A DNA stretch of 64,000 nucleotides from Natranaeroarchaeum sp042663585 (GTDB taxonomy: Archaea > Halobacteriota > Halobacteria > Halobacteriales > Natronoarchaeaceae). Under the pieces are notes generated by a model, which searched no databases, had not been told where the DNA came from, and saw only the letters and a program-made list of their open reading frames with translations. The translations under genes were made by a program, and so were the position numbers. Shown here piece by piece: positions 9,544 to 17,900 of the stretch (its first letter is position 1; each line of letters opens with the position of its first letter). Location: contig NZ_JBHTAN010000001.1 in assembly GCF_042663585.1 (NCBI RefSeq), positions 315,134-379,133 of the forward strand, in the 5' to 3' direction.

Positions 9544-11087
9544 GTCCCAGTACGCCTACCGAGGACGAGGACATGGCGTATCGAGTTGCGGCACTCCCGC
9601 TGGAGAACGGTGATACCCGTATCAACCAACTGTTTACGCGTGGCTACAACCGATACGTCGTCGACGGTGAGGATCAACCCGAGGACCTTGTGAACGATAT
9701 CGAGCGGTTCGGGACGGCCGCGTTCAAAGAGCAGGTTCGCGCCGACGCCGCCGAGGAACCGTTCGTCGACGAACCAGGGACCCTCGCCGTGCTCGCCACG
9801 TTAAGCGCGACCTGTGTTAAGAAGCATCCGAAGTTCGAGCACGCATCGGCCCGGAACATCCAGGTGCTCTACGATATCCGGGAGCTGTACGTCAACAACC
9901 TCGCCTCACTCATCCGCGCCCACGGCGATGGGTCGCTCCAGCAGGACATCGCCGACGTCCTGTACAGCAAAGAGCCCGGCGAGGATGGCCCGCATCCGGG
10001 ACGGGTCTGTACGGGCATCGCAGAGATGCCGGAGTTCGGGGATGGTCTGTACCTCGAAATCCCGATGGCGGCGGCGTCACGGAACTGTCTCGTTCGGGAG
10101 GGCGAGGCATCGACGGGGATTGACGACGGCGAGGAGATACTGACGCGAGTGAAAGACAACCACCTGTACGTCCCGGTCGGTGATTTCGACAGACAGTATC
10201 GTGACTACGCTGAGCGGGCGTTCAAGAAGCTCTTGCGGGTGCAGGAGGACGGCCTCTCTGACGACCAGCTAACGTGGTTGACCACGAACGAGTCCGCGAT
10301 TACGGAGCGGATCGACCGCTTCCTTGAGACGGGCCATCACGAACGGATCTGGCGGAACTGGGATCGTGGCGAACGAACGATCCGCGTGCTCAGACGAGCC
10401 CTGAGTGAGGCCCCCGACGACGTCGCGCAAACGGGAGAGTTCCACACCGCGAAAGAACTCTACCGGGCGGTCGACGCGTACGATACCGATGACGACTGGG
10501 AATCCTCCGTAACGGACTGGATCTCGAGTCCGAGCAGTCTCGCGAAGACGCTGGCCGACCACGAATCCCACTCGGCCGTCACGATCGACCGCGACGGGCG
10601 CGTCAACACGTACCGGATCGGGCGAGCCGGGGCCGGCGCAGAACAGATCGAGGGGCGGGAGATCGAGGACCTCTTCGAACTTCCCTGTATGGCCAATATG
10701 GAGGAGCGGTTGCACGAGAAGAAGCCGGTGCGGAAGGACCTCTACAACTTCGCGCGAATGGTGATGTGGCTCCCGCAGTATCAGGACCGCAGCCTCGACG
10801 AGATCGTCGCGGACCTCAAGAACGTCTTCTCCCGGTGGCCGTGGTACGACGAGCAGGAGACCGAGTACCAGGTTCGCTACGAGTTCTCGAACACGATCGA
10901 CGGCGACACGCCGTTGCCGATGAACTGCGACAACGACGATCTGCAGCGCTACTGTATCGGCCAAGACCAGTGCCCTTACTCGATCTGGGGCAGTCTCCCG
11001 TTCCCGGATGAGATGTACGAGCAAGTTGACGAGGAATCAGCTGGATCTGCTGAGCAGTTCTTAACCACAGATTTCCTGCTCTGTTGA
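9540..11087 (+). CDS. Primase large-subunit-like / primase-associated protein (PriL-like)
   Basis: This 515-residue protein is translationally coupled to the PriS-like gene. Its N-terminal part is helical (NQLFTRGYNRYV, ARNIQVLYDIREL). The C-terminal half carries four cysteines, C383, C463, C472 and C478, arranged as a first lone Cys about 80 residues before a cluster of three (MNCDND, RYCIGQ, DQCPYS). PriL holds a 4Fe-4S cluster with four such cysteines, so an iron-sulfur primase regulatory subunit is the best reading. The last ten residues after EESAGSA look less conserved and may come from a junction with the repeat-bearing DNA that follows. The start at 9540 is set by the ATGA overlap. 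Confidence 0.72.
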   Translation: MSPSTPTEDEDMAYRVAALPLENGDTRINQLFTRGYNRYVVDGEDQPEDLVNDIERFGTAAFKEQVRADAAEEPFVDEPGTLAVLATLSATCVKKHPKFEHASARNIQVLYDIRELYVNNLASLIRAHGDGSLQQDIADVLYSKEPGEDGPHPGRVCTGIAEMPEFGDGLYLEIPMAAASRNCLVREGEASTGIDDGEEILTRVKDNHLYVPVGDFDRQYRDYAERAFKKLLRVQEDGLSDDQLTWLTTNESAITERIDRFLETGHHERIWRNWDRGERTIRVLRRALSEAPDDVAQTGEFHTAKELYRAVDAYDTDDDWESSVTDWISSPSSLAKTLADHESHSAVTIDRDGRVNTYRIGRAGAGAEQIEGREIEDLFELPCMANMEERLHEKKPVRKDLYNFARMVMWLPQYQDRSLDEIVADLKNVFSRWPWYDEQETEYQVRYEFSNTIDGDTPLPMNCDNDDLQRYCIGQDQCPYSIWGSLPFPDEMYEQVDEESAGSAEQFLTTDFLLC

Positions 11088-11119
11088 AACTATCAGTCAC
11101 TGAAAATTTGTTGTAGCCA

Positions 11120-11142
11120 TGCTGAATACAGGGTGCATATCG
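11120..11142 (+). repeat. Dispersed repeat, copy A
   Basis: The sequence contains TGCTGAATACAGGGTGCAT followed by ATCG. Related copies occur at 12237, 36799, 37556 and 59956 on the plus strand, and near 15003, 15124, 31829 and 37164 on the minus strand. This copy lies 33 bases after the stop of the PriL-like gene. Confidence 0.55.
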
Positions 11143-11188
11143 CGCATCCACGAGTGGTTATAAATGCGCGGTGTTTACGAACAGTAAT

Positions 11189-11290
11189 CTTTTTTATACC
11201 GCTCCAGAAAGTTACACTGTCTTTTCCCGGTCGTAGCTGTAGCACTGTGCTACGTACGACCGGTCGCCAGCCGACACCTGGCACCAACCT
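11189..11290 (+). promoter_or_regulatory. Promoter and structured 5' leader of the phosphotransferase gene
   Basis: A TATA-like box (TTTTTATACC, 11191-11200) predicts a transcription start near 11222. The leader then folds into a strong hairpin: 9-bp perfect arms at 11227-11235 and 11255-11263, and an inner 5-bp stem at 11240-11244 and 11248-11252 around a 3-base loop. The start codon is at 11291, giving a leader of about 70 bases. Most genes in this window look leaderless, so a structured leader is notable. Confidence 0.5.
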
Positions 11291-12208
11291 ATGAAGACAA
11301 CAGTTGAAAAGAAATTGGAGAAGCACTTCGCCTCGCATAGAATCGTTCGCCAGCTGCACGATGTCCCACCTCACGAGGTGTACGAGGTATCTGTTGACGG
11401 ACGCCGGGCGGTCTACAAGGGTGATACCGGGCTGACAGGGAGCGCCGGTATCGAAGGAGGTGTCACCGCATTCGTCGGCCAGCAAACGTCCGTTCCAGTC
11501 CCCGAGATTCTGCTGACAGAGGATGACTACTACGTTGCCGCATGGCATCCCGATGCGCCGACACCCGACGAGGGTCAGCCTACAGACGAGGGGTGGGCAT
11601 ATGCTACCGGACGAGGGCTGGCGACGTTACATACCGAGACGGCCAACGTGATCGAACGATATGGCCAGTTCCGGTCCCAGAACGGCAGCGTTACGATCTC
11701 CGGATACGACGAATGGGATGCTGCCGCTCTTGATTACGTCCGTTCCCATCGCCCAGTCCTTGCTCGACATGGCCACGTTGATATCGCAGATGCTGTGATC
11801 GACTTTTTGAGTGAGCATCCGGATACCTTCGAGAACACAGGCGAGCCAGTCTGTTGTCACGGCTGGGCAACGCCGGAACATGTCGCAGTGGTCAATGATC
11901 GTGTGGCGTGCATGGTTGATTTCGAACACGCTATCGCGGCGCCGGGTGAGTTTGATTATTGGCGAACGTGTATGCCGACATTTGATTCCAGGTCCGAGAA
12001 CACGGAACGTGCCTTTCGAAGGGGCTACGAATCTATCCGCTCGCTTCCGAGAGGCTTTGACGACCGAAAACCAATCTATGTCATGTTGAATCTGATCTAC
12101 TATTTCGAGTCCCTCTACGTACAGGACCAGCACGGACCGGGAGAAACAGCTGAACGCGCCGAGAGGCTTCAAGACAGCGTAACCGAAATGTTGGAGAAAC
12201 TGTCTTAG
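11291..12208 (+). CDS. Aminoglycoside phosphotransferase-like kinase
   Basis: This 305-residue protein has the choline/aminoglycoside kinase fold. The N-lobe has HEVYEVSVDGRRAVYKG, with the ATP-binding Lys in AVYK. The catalytic loop region reads CCHGWATPEHV and the metal-binding loop reads CMVDFEHA, followed by EFDYWRT. The usual HGD catalytic Asp is replaced by Trp (HGW) and the loop Asn by His, while the DFE motif is intact. It may therefore act on an unusual substrate or be catalytically altered; antibiotic resistance should not be assumed. The gene stands alone between two copies of the dispersed repeat. Its codon use looks somewhat less GC-rich than the sugar operon. Confidence 0.75.
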   Translation: MKTTVEKKLEKHFASHRIVRQLHDVPPHEVYEVSVDGRRAVYKGDTGLTGSAGIEGGVTAFVGQQTSVPVPEILLTEDDYYVAAWHPDAPTPDEGQPTDEGWAYATGRGLATLHTETANVIERYGQFRSQNGSVTISGYDEWDAAALDYVRSHRPVLARHGHVDIADAVIDFLSEHPDTFENTGEPVCCHGWATPEHVAVVNDRVACMVDFEHAIAAPGEFDYWRTCMPTFDSRSENTERAFRRGYESIRSLPRGFDDRKPIYVMLNLIYYFESLYVQDQHGPGETAERAERLQDSVTEMLEKLS

Positions 12209-12236
12209 CGGTACTCGAGAGAACAAAATATGACTT

Positions 12237-12290
12237 GCTGAATTCAGGCTCTATATCGGTCATGCAGTACCTGACAGCATATCGGCAGAT
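12237..12290 (+). repeat. Dispersed repeat, copy B (two tandem partial copies)
   Basis: TGCTGAATTCAGGCTCTATA at 12237 is followed by a second related stretch, ATGCAGTACCTGACAGCATA, from about 12261. The copy begins 29 bases after the kinase stop. Confidence 0.45.
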
Positions 12291-12373
12291 CGATGTGGGC
12301 ATACAAGATAGAACGCGCGAATCCTGTACTCCAGATCGTGCTAAAATAGTCAGTAAGCATACCCGCTTTGTTT

Positions 12374-12544
12374 TCAGTCTCGCTTCAATTCATCCATGCA
12401 CTCGGCGCAAACTTTCAGGTCACCCTCCCCGGCAAAGTCTTCTTTGCCGTGATCGATTGAGTCGACTAGTTCCTTCGTGATAGCATCTGGCGAGATACTT
12501 TGAAGATCATCCACATCACGTCCGCATCGAGCACATTTGACCAT
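12374..12544 (-). CDS. Small zinc-ribbon protein
   Basis: This 56-residue protein has two metal-binding pairs, CARCG near residue 4 and CAEC near residue 48, with an acidic middle. It is the usual form of haloarchaeal CPxCG-type small zinc-finger proteins, whose roles are mostly unknown. The ATG at 12544 is preferred over an upstream ATG at 12565 because it places the first CxxC at the N-terminus. It stands alone on the minus strand. Confidence 0.65.
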   Translation of the reverse strand: MVKCARCGRDVDDLQSISPDAITKELVDSIDHGKEDFAGEGDLKVCAECMDELKRD

Positions 12545-13225
12545 GTGATTAAGTAACAATATCACAGCTTATTATCGTTGGCTACGACCCCTACGGTTAA
12601 CGCTGTACCCTATCGTTACGGATGTGCGGAATTCATCCTCTACATTCGGCACGTTAGGTCTGCCAGACTTTTATTATTTCATCGGAGCCAGACTTCCCTC
12701 AGAATTTTGAGGATTGGGTTGTAGACCAGAATCAGATCCTTCTGAATCCCCGTCTGGCAATTTTCAGCGGCTAACACGACCGGAATCGTGGGAATCGGGG
12801 ATGTTTCACACTCAGAAGTACTGAGCAGGGGGTCCTCGGGGTGCCCCGAACATGTGGAGCAGCGAACCGAAGAAATCCAGATACGCCCGATATCACCATT
12901 ATTACCCCGCCGTCGAGCAATTTTTGGAATCCTAGAATTATCCCCGAACTCGTCGAGGTGTTTTCTACTGCTTCAAATCGGCCCGACGGGGCTTTTCTAC
13001 GATCTGCAGGCGTGATACCGCCTTGCATATCGCGGATTTCGTCCAAAGGAAGAGGCGATATGCAATGTGCGAAGGCCGCTGGCTCTCTCGGGCCGAGGGG
13101 CCGCCCCAGACGTGTGGATTCCGAGATGTATCAGATTTAGTGGATAGATTGAGCGAGTGGCTCCCGGTGGTGTTTATCGCCCCCACCAGGGGTGGAGGGG
13201 AACATCACGTGCCCTCCGAGAGACG
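12545..13225. other. Region without a convincing gene
   Basis: The stretch is mixed in composition and has only short frames on both strands with no family resemblance. One plus-strand frame (12841-13140) and one minus-strand frame (12771-13046) overlap each other almost fully and neither looks haloarchaeal in composition. The sequence GCATATCGCG is echoed in inverse as GCGATATGC at 13026-13065. Just before the next gene is a GC-rich CCCCACCAGGGGTGG hairpin near 13181. Confidence 0.4.
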
Positions 13226-13657
13226 ATGGCTTTAGAACGTACGACCCAGACACAGACGACGCATCGAGAGTCAACCAATCCTGATGATGAGGGCCCGTGG
13301 TCGGACCTCGAGCTTACGGTTCCGAACGACCGTGATCGTGTGTCGATCGTCGCGCTCGTTGAGTGTGCTCTCGTCGAACTCACGCATGAGGACGTAGGGG
13401 CAGTACTCGTCGAGCAGCAGGTGGGACGCACGAAGCGCACCCAGTACGTGACCATCGACGACGTCGGCAAGCGCTTTCGGAAGCGGTACTTCGACGACCG
13501 GCTGGGCTGGCATGAGACCACCGTCCCCCGGCAGACTACACGAGATGAGCTCGTCGCGTGGCTCACTCGATCGCCGTCGAGTGTAGCCGGATCAAGCGGC
13601 GACAGTGAGACGATCAAACCGGATATCTTCACGGTAAAGCCGACGCACGTCCTGTAG
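13226..13657 (+). CDS. Hypothetical haloarchaeal protein
   Basis: This 143-residue acidic protein starts MALERTTQTQ and contains LSIVALVECALVELT-like sequence, then VGRTKRTQYVTIDDVGKRFRKRYFDDRLGWHETTV. The middle looks like a small alpha/beta domain. I do not recognise the family. An in-frame GTG start further upstream (13157) is rejected because the added residues look non-coding. The gene ends 14 bases before an inverted repeat also seen at 27591. Confidence 0.6.
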   Translation: MALERTTQTQTTHRESTNPDDEGPWSDLELTVPNDRDRVSIVALVECALVELTHEDVGAVLVEQQVGRTKRTQYVTIDDVGKRFRKRYFDDRLGWHETTVPRQTTRDELVAWLTRSPSSVAGSSGDSETIKPDIFTVKPTHVL

Positions 13658-13671
13658 GGGCGTCATCACAG

Positions 13672-13717
13672 GTTTAACCAACACTACTGGTTGGGAGGCG
13701 CATTTTGTTGGTTAAAC
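13672..13717. repeat. Inverted repeat TTAACCAA...TTGGTTAA, copy 1
   Basis: Perfect 11-bp arms GTTTAACCAAC (13672-13682) and GTTGGTTAAAC (13707-13717) enclose 24 bases ending TTTT. A near-identical arrangement is at 27591-27631, with the same arm core, spacing (42 versus 41 bases end to end) and the same TTTTG before the right arm. Both lie shortly after the stop of a small gene. Confidence 0.6.
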
Positions 13718-14042
13718 ACGTTGGAAATAGAGGCTCTGTTGACATCTTCTTCATTAGACAGGAGCGACGTGTTGAATATGGGGCGTGAATCTGACATGGA
13801 ATCGCCTACAAATTCGATCAGACTAATTCGGTCGATACAGGGTCCACACATACCGCGACGAGTGACCACCTATCTGGAATCCATCAGAACCTCGGTGAAA
13901 CATGCAGAGGATATATTCAACGATTTACCCATTGCTCTGGTGATCGGCAGAAGGGTCAGTTTCGACGTTAGAATCGACGACTAGGGAAAGTCTGTTGTAT
14001 TCCGTGAGGGGTGTTTACATTCAACGGAGATAGAATACGAGT
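13718..14042. other. Region without a convincing gene
   Basis: A plus-strand frame (13691-13984, 97 codons) crosses the inverted repeat and contains plausible but unrecognised text in its second half (SIRLIRSIQGPHI, EDIFNDLPIALVI). I do not see a start or context that would make it a firm gene. Confidence 0.3.
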
Positions 14043-14972
14043 ATGGGTCCCGGTACTGCGTTGCGGGTGTTATCGTGGAATGTCCAGGGTGCGGTTCCAC
14101 CGAACGGGAGTATCGAGCGAATCCAGAATCAAGTAACATATCTTGAGGATAGTGCGGGCCTGCCGGATATTGTGTTGTTGAATGAGGTGACGACGATTCA
14201 GCGAGAGCGTTGGCGAGACCTCTTAGCAGAAATTGGATACGGGGAGAGTGTTGATTCATTAGAATGGGCGGCAGAACTGCGTGAAAGCACTATCCCACCC
14301 CATCAAGATTACAATCACGTGAACGGTAATTTGATCGCTGTCCACAAAACGAGTCCTGCAAGCAATCTTGAGCGGATGTCGGCGAGCATCCGATATGGGC
14401 CATGGGAGGGGGCAGATCTGAAGGATTGGGATACGAACGTTCCTGAAAAAATCCTGAACGCCAAAGTTTCACTCGGAGATACTACGCTTGAGTTGTGGAA
14501 TGTGCGGGCGGTGCCGGGCAGTATGCATGGTGAGGAGAAAATCAAGATTCTGGAAAATGCGTACAATCGAATCGTGAAAGGGAGCAGTATGCCTTGTATT
14601 TTGGCGGGCGATTTCAATAGCCCGAATCGAGAGTTGGCAGATGGGACGATCATTCCTTGGCGGTACGAGGATGAAGGGAACATCGCCGAACGGTGGGTAG
14701 AGGCTGAAATGAATATTCTACGTGGATTAGAGGAAAAGGGGATGGTTGACGTATTCCGGGAGCAACACGGTTACGGCGATTTGGATATTCTGGACGTGAG
14801 TCACGCTACCCAAACGGAGGAACCGTTAGCTGTGTCACCAGCGGAGGTTGAAGGAAAGCGATTTGACCATATGATAGCTTCGACCGACCTCAACCCGCAG
14901 GAGTGTTGGTACGAACATGAGGGCTTCAGTTGTAGTGACCATGCCCCTCTCGTTGTGGAGTTCAGTCCATAA
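14043..14972 (+). CDS. Endonuclease/exonuclease/phosphatase (EEP) superfamily protein
   Basis: This 309-residue protein has the EEP catalytic landmarks in order: LSWNVQG near residue 9, DIVLLNEV (catalytic Glu), NGNLIAVHK, LAGDFNSP (Asp-Asn pair), RFDHMIAS and the C-terminal SDHAPLVVEF (Asp-His pair). It should cut phosphodiester bonds in DNA or RNA, or dephosphorylate a small substrate. The gene is clearly lower in GC and less acidic than its neighbours, pointing to recent acquisition. It has no operon partner. It could act in DNA repair or defence; nothing here decides which. Confidence 0.85.
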   Translation: MGPGTALRVLSWNVQGAVPPNGSIERIQNQVTYLEDSAGLPDIVLLNEVTTIQRERWRDLLAEIGYGESVDSLEWAAELRESTIPPHQDYNHVNGNLIAVHKTSPASNLERMSASIRYGPWEGADLKDWDTNVPEKILNAKVSLGDTTLELWNVRAVPGSMHGEEKIKILENAYNRIVKGSSMPCILAGDFNSPNRELADGTIIPWRYEDEGNIAERWVEAEMNILRGLEEKGMVDVFREQHGYGDLDILDVSHATQTEEPLAVSPAEVEGKRFDHMIASTDLNPQECWYEHEGFSCSDHAPLVVEFSP

Positions 14973-15002
14973 TCGGGAATCTCTTCGGTGACCGGCCCGC
15001 GC

Positions 15003-15150
15003 ATTGTATCTTGCATACCAGTACCGATATTATTCTCACCTGTTAGTATCCTCACCGAACAGTTCGCACAGCTACTGAGCGGGTAGTTTACCGGATTTAA
15101 CGTGAAACAAATAAGGTCGTTGTGCTGCATTCACCGTCTATATTCAGCAC
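15003..15150 (-). repeat. Dispersed repeat, two minus-strand copies
   Basis: Read on the minus strand, 15003-15020 gives ATGCAAGATACAATGCGC, and 15124-15148 gives TGCTGAATATAGACGG. The second is close to palindromic because a TGCTG also begins its plus strand. The first copy lies 31 bases after the EEP stop. The rest of 14973-15296 holds no gene. Confidence 0.4.
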
Positions 15151-15296
15151 TGCTGTAGAGAATTATCACTAGTTGAAGATTTCAACAAGGCCGAGACAGG
15201 GAATTACGACCCCGGTGAGTTCGCAGTAGGTTTGTTGTCCCCTGATGAGTGAGGGGACCTGTTCAAAAGCGTCTCCTCGATTGTTCGGTGATTTCG

Positions 15297-16217
15297 ATGG
15301 CGATCAGAGATATCTACGAGACGACGTTCGACGAAGACGTACAGAGTAGACCAACCACAGACGAGTGCCCCGAATGCAGTGGGGCAGTGCACCCGAGCGA
15401 AACCGAGAGCGTCTGCGCGTCGTGTGGATTGGTCGTCGACGAGCAACGGATCGACCCCGGGCCGGAGTGGCGACCGATCGATGACGACCAGCGAGCGCGC
15501 ACTGGTGCGCCGCTCACGGTGACTCGGCACGACCGAGGGCTCTCAACGGAGATCGGCCACGGGGGCGAACGCTCGACGACACAATCCCCGAGACGACGGC
15601 GACAGGTCCACCGGCTTCGACGCGAGCACAAGCGGGCACAGTGGCGCTCGAAAGCGGAGCGCAACCTTGGCCACGGACTCGGCGAGGTTCGTCGCGTGAC
15701 GAGCGCGCTGGAGCTTCCCGAAACTGTCCGAGATCGGGCCTGCGTCATCTTCAGGCGGGCACATTCGGCAGATCTCCTCGTGGGGCGGTCAGTCGATGGG
15801 ATTGCGGCAGCCAGCGTGTACGGGGCCGCGAGGTGTCTCCAGCATCCGGTAACACTCGACACAGTGGCCTGTGTCGCCCGGGTCATACAGAACCGGGTTG
15901 CGAGTTCCTACCGGACGCTGAACGCTGAACTCGAACTCCCGACGAAGCCGATGGGGCCAAACGCCTACGTGCCCAGGCTCGCCTCGGAATTGGATGCATC
16001 GGCGCAGGTACGCCGACGTGCCGAGCGCCTCGCAGAGGCAGCGGAGTCAGCCGGAATCACGATCGGCAGCAATCCGGTCGGCGTCGCTGGAGCGTGCATC
16101 TACCTGGCGGCGTGCGAGGCGGGGCAGGCCCTGACACAAGCTGCGGTTGCGAACGCGGCGGATGTCTCGACGACCACGCTGCGATCCCATCGAGACGCAC
16201 TACGAGAGGCGCTCTGA
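15297..16217 (+). CDS. tfb: Transcription initiation factor IIB (TFB paralogue)
   Basis: This 306-residue protein has an N-terminal zinc ribbon (CPEC at about 24 and CASCG at about 41), a B-reader/linker region rich in Arg, and two cyclin-like repeats (first about 120-200 with SVDGIAAASVYGAAR, second about 215-305 with NPVGVAGACIYLAA and DVSTTTLRSH). TFB recruits RNA polymerase to TBP-bound promoters, and haloarchaea carry several paralogues that direct subsets of genes. ATG 15297 is chosen because it places the zinc ribbon normally; an open frame extends to 15249. The SWIM gene follows after 11 bases. Confidence 0.92.
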   Translation: MAIRDIYETTFDEDVQSRPTTDECPECSGAVHPSETESVCASCGLVVDEQRIDPGPEWRPIDDDQRARTGAPLTVTRHDRGLSTEIGHGGERSTTQSPRRRRQVHRLRREHKRAQWRSKAERNLGHGLGEVRRVTSALELPETVRDRACVIFRRAHSADLLVGRSVDGIAAASVYGAARCLQHPVTLDTVACVARVIQNRVASSYRTLNAELELPTKPMGPNAYVPRLASELDASAQVRRRAERLAEAAESAGITIGSNPVGVAGACIYLAACEAGQALTQAAVANAADVSTTTLRSHRDALREAL

Positions 16218-16228
16218 GTAGGGCCACA

Positions 16229-16639
16229 ATGCATCCACTTGAGCACCTTTCGTACACCGACCGTGTTGCAAAGCGTGCCCAGTACGAGGCCTACGAGTTC
16301 GAGCTTGTCCCAGACGGCGTCCGCGTTCGGAACTGTAGTCACGCCGATCCAACAGCTCACGAGTACGTGGTGACTGTCGAGAATGGCGTGCCAGCCAGTT
16401 GTGAGTGTCCAGCGGATGAACACTACGAGGGCGCCTGCAAGCACCGGGTTGCGGTCGCCATTCGCCAGCCGATCGTCGACGCCGCTGTGGAGCGGCAGGT
16501 CCGTGCCGACGGTGGGGAAGTCTCTCTCGAAAGCGAGACGGAGCGAGAGTCAGGCAGGCCGGACCAGTGTCAGTGTTCGGACGATCCGGATCGGCTTCCC
16601 TGTTGGGAGTGTGTCCGGACTGGACGGCGGAGTATATAA
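16229..16639 (+). CDS. SWIM zinc finger protein
   Basis: This 136-residue protein contains a SWIM motif, CECPADEHYEGACKH (C-x-C-xn-C-x-H), near residues 54-68, and a second Cys cluster at the C-terminus (CQCSDD, CWEC). SWIM domains bind nucleic acid or protein partners. The gene follows the TFB after 11 bases, a pairing that fits accessory plasmid regions. ATG 16229 is the first sensible start; the open frame upstream lies within the TFB gene. Confidence 0.82.
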   Translation: MHPLEHLSYTDRVAKRAQYEAYEFELVPDGVRVRNCSHADPTAHEYVVTVENGVPASCECPADEHYEGACKHRVAVAIRQPIVDAAVERQVRADGGEVSLESETERESGRPDQCQCSDDPDRLPCWECVRTGRRSI

Positions 16640-16664
16640 TAAGGAGCTATTGTAGAGCTAGACT

Positions 16665-17183
16665 TCACTCTTGCTCGGAGAACGAATCGAGTTTTCGTAG
16701 GATCTTCGTGTAGACATCAGGGGCACAGTACCAGCCTTCATCAATCATTGCATCGATCACTGTCCGAGCTTCATCGACGGAGATTGCGTTGGACTGTGCG
16801 AACTTCAAGATGAGAAAGGCTGTTCCGCGAGTCGTGATCCCTTCGATCGCTGCAACGTCGCGACCATACGTTTCATCCATCACAGCTACACCGTCGTGAG
16901 CATCAGCACAGGTCAGGACAGCGGCGTCGGCCTCACTGAGGTTTGGATTCGACTGCAGCTGCGAAAGTAGCGGGGTTGTCTCAACTGATTCAATGTCGAA
17001 TAGAGTAGTTTCGACCCTCTGCTCAATGCGGCGGGCATCCGGATATCCTGCTTCGATACCTGCTGTGACGACCTCCTCATAGACTCGTTCGGGGATCACA
17101 CATGGTTCATTCAGATGTTGAACCAGCGCGAGTCGATCAACTTTCGCGAGGTAGATGAGCGGCGTCGCGTCGAAGACCCACAT
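16665..17183 (-). CDS. PIN-like toxin, DUF3368 family
   Basis: This 172-residue protein begins MWVFDATPLIYLAKV, with the first PIN-domain Asp, and has an acidic NLSEADAAVL motif and VAVMDETYGR typical of DUF3368 RNase toxins. It is expected to cleave RNA when free of its antitoxin. It starts at the base next to the stop of the UPF0175 antitoxin gene, so the two form one minus-strand operon. Confidence 0.85.
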   Translation of the reverse strand: MWVFDATPLIYLAKVDRLALVQHLNEPCVIPERVYEEVVTAGIEAGYPDARRIEQRVETTLFDIESVETTPLLSQLQSNPNLSEADAAVLTCADAHDGVAVMDETYGRDVAAIEGITTRGTAFLILKFAQSNAISVDEARTVIDAMIDEGWYCAPDVYTKILRKLDSFSEQE

Positions 17184-17474
17184 TCACAATGCCTCGAGGT
17201 CGTCGTCGATATGGTCGTCAGCAACCCACGTAATATCGTGTTCCTTGGCGAGCTGAGCGAAGTCCCAGACAGACATCCCCGCCAGTTCGGCCGCTCTATT
17301 GAACGTGATCTTACCAGCCGAAAGTTGGTCAAGTGCCTGTTCGCGACGCCACTCTTCGAGGCCCTCAGAAAGGAGCTTCCGGACCGCAGTACTACGATCA
17401 AGACTCTCGTCCTCGAGATAGGCCTCGAGTTCAGCCTCTAACTCATCAGGCACGCGTGCCGAGATCGTTCCCAT
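17184..17474 (-). CDS. UPF0175 family antitoxin
   Basis: This 96-residue protein has an N-terminal ribbon-helix-helix-like portion (MGTISARVPDELEAELEAYL) and a UPF0175 helix-turn-helix (GKITFNRAAELAGMSVWDFAQLAKEH). It should neutralise the PIN toxin encoded immediately downstream and repress the operon. The gene appears leaderless, with its operator just upstream of the ATG. Confidence 0.87.
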   Translation of the reverse strand: MGTISARVPDELEAELEAYLEDESLDRSTAVRKLLSEGLEEWRREQALDQLSAGKITFNRAAELAGMSVWDFAQLAKEHDITWVADDHIDDDLEAL

Positions 17475-17476
17475 GC

Positions 17477-17502
17477 TGTATACTTTGTATTCATCGTATA
17501 CA
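17477..17502 (-). promoter_or_regulatory. Promoter with probable autoregulatory operator of the UPF0175/PIN operon
   Basis: Inverted arms TGTATAC (17477-17483) and GTATACA (17496-17502) flank 12 bases directly in front of the antitoxin ATG. The distal arm overlaps the TATA region expected about 25 bases before a leaderless start, so bound antitoxin would block transcription. Confidence 0.55.
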
Positions 17503-17609
17503 TATGCTTCGGCAACTCAACTAACACCGACTGAACACTGCTGTACACGGCCTGTTTGTTCGCGCCAAGATGCGTGCAGCGCGCAACAGTGTGGGCAGCG
17601 TGATTCATC

Positions 17610-17900
17610 ATGAGAGGTCCCGATCCCCACGACGACACAAGTGCCGACTGCGAACAATTCGAGCGAAAGCTACTCGCTCAGGACCACAACATAGCTAGCA
17701 TCGAGACGGCAGACGTCGACAACACGACAGCTCGCAATTTTATCAGCGAGCTCATCGACGCTGACGTCGTTGCACCCGTTCCCGAAAACCAAGTTCTGGT
17801 TCACGAGCCGAGCGGCACCGCATTCGACTCATCGACGCAGCTGGCCGTCTTCCACCGGGGCTGGACGGCCGATCGCGACGTCGATGCGGAGGGCAAGTGA
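17610..17900 (+). CDS. Hypothetical protein
   Basis: This 96-residue acidic protein starts MRGPDPHDDTSADCEQF and contains NTTARNFISELIDADVVAPVPENQVLVHEPSG, which could be a small winged-helix-like domain. I do not recognise a family. Its TGA overlaps the ATG of the next gene, so the two are co-expressed. Confidence 0.6.
   Translation: MRGPDPHDDTSADCEQFERKLLAQDHNIASIETADVDNTTARNFISELIDADVVAPVPENQVLVHEPSGTAFDSSTQLAVFHRGWTADRDVDAEGK

Noticed and set aside
11291..12208. Calling the kinase an antibiotic-resistance gene
   Set aside because: The fold fits, but the catalytic HGD is changed to HGW and the family includes many other kinases.
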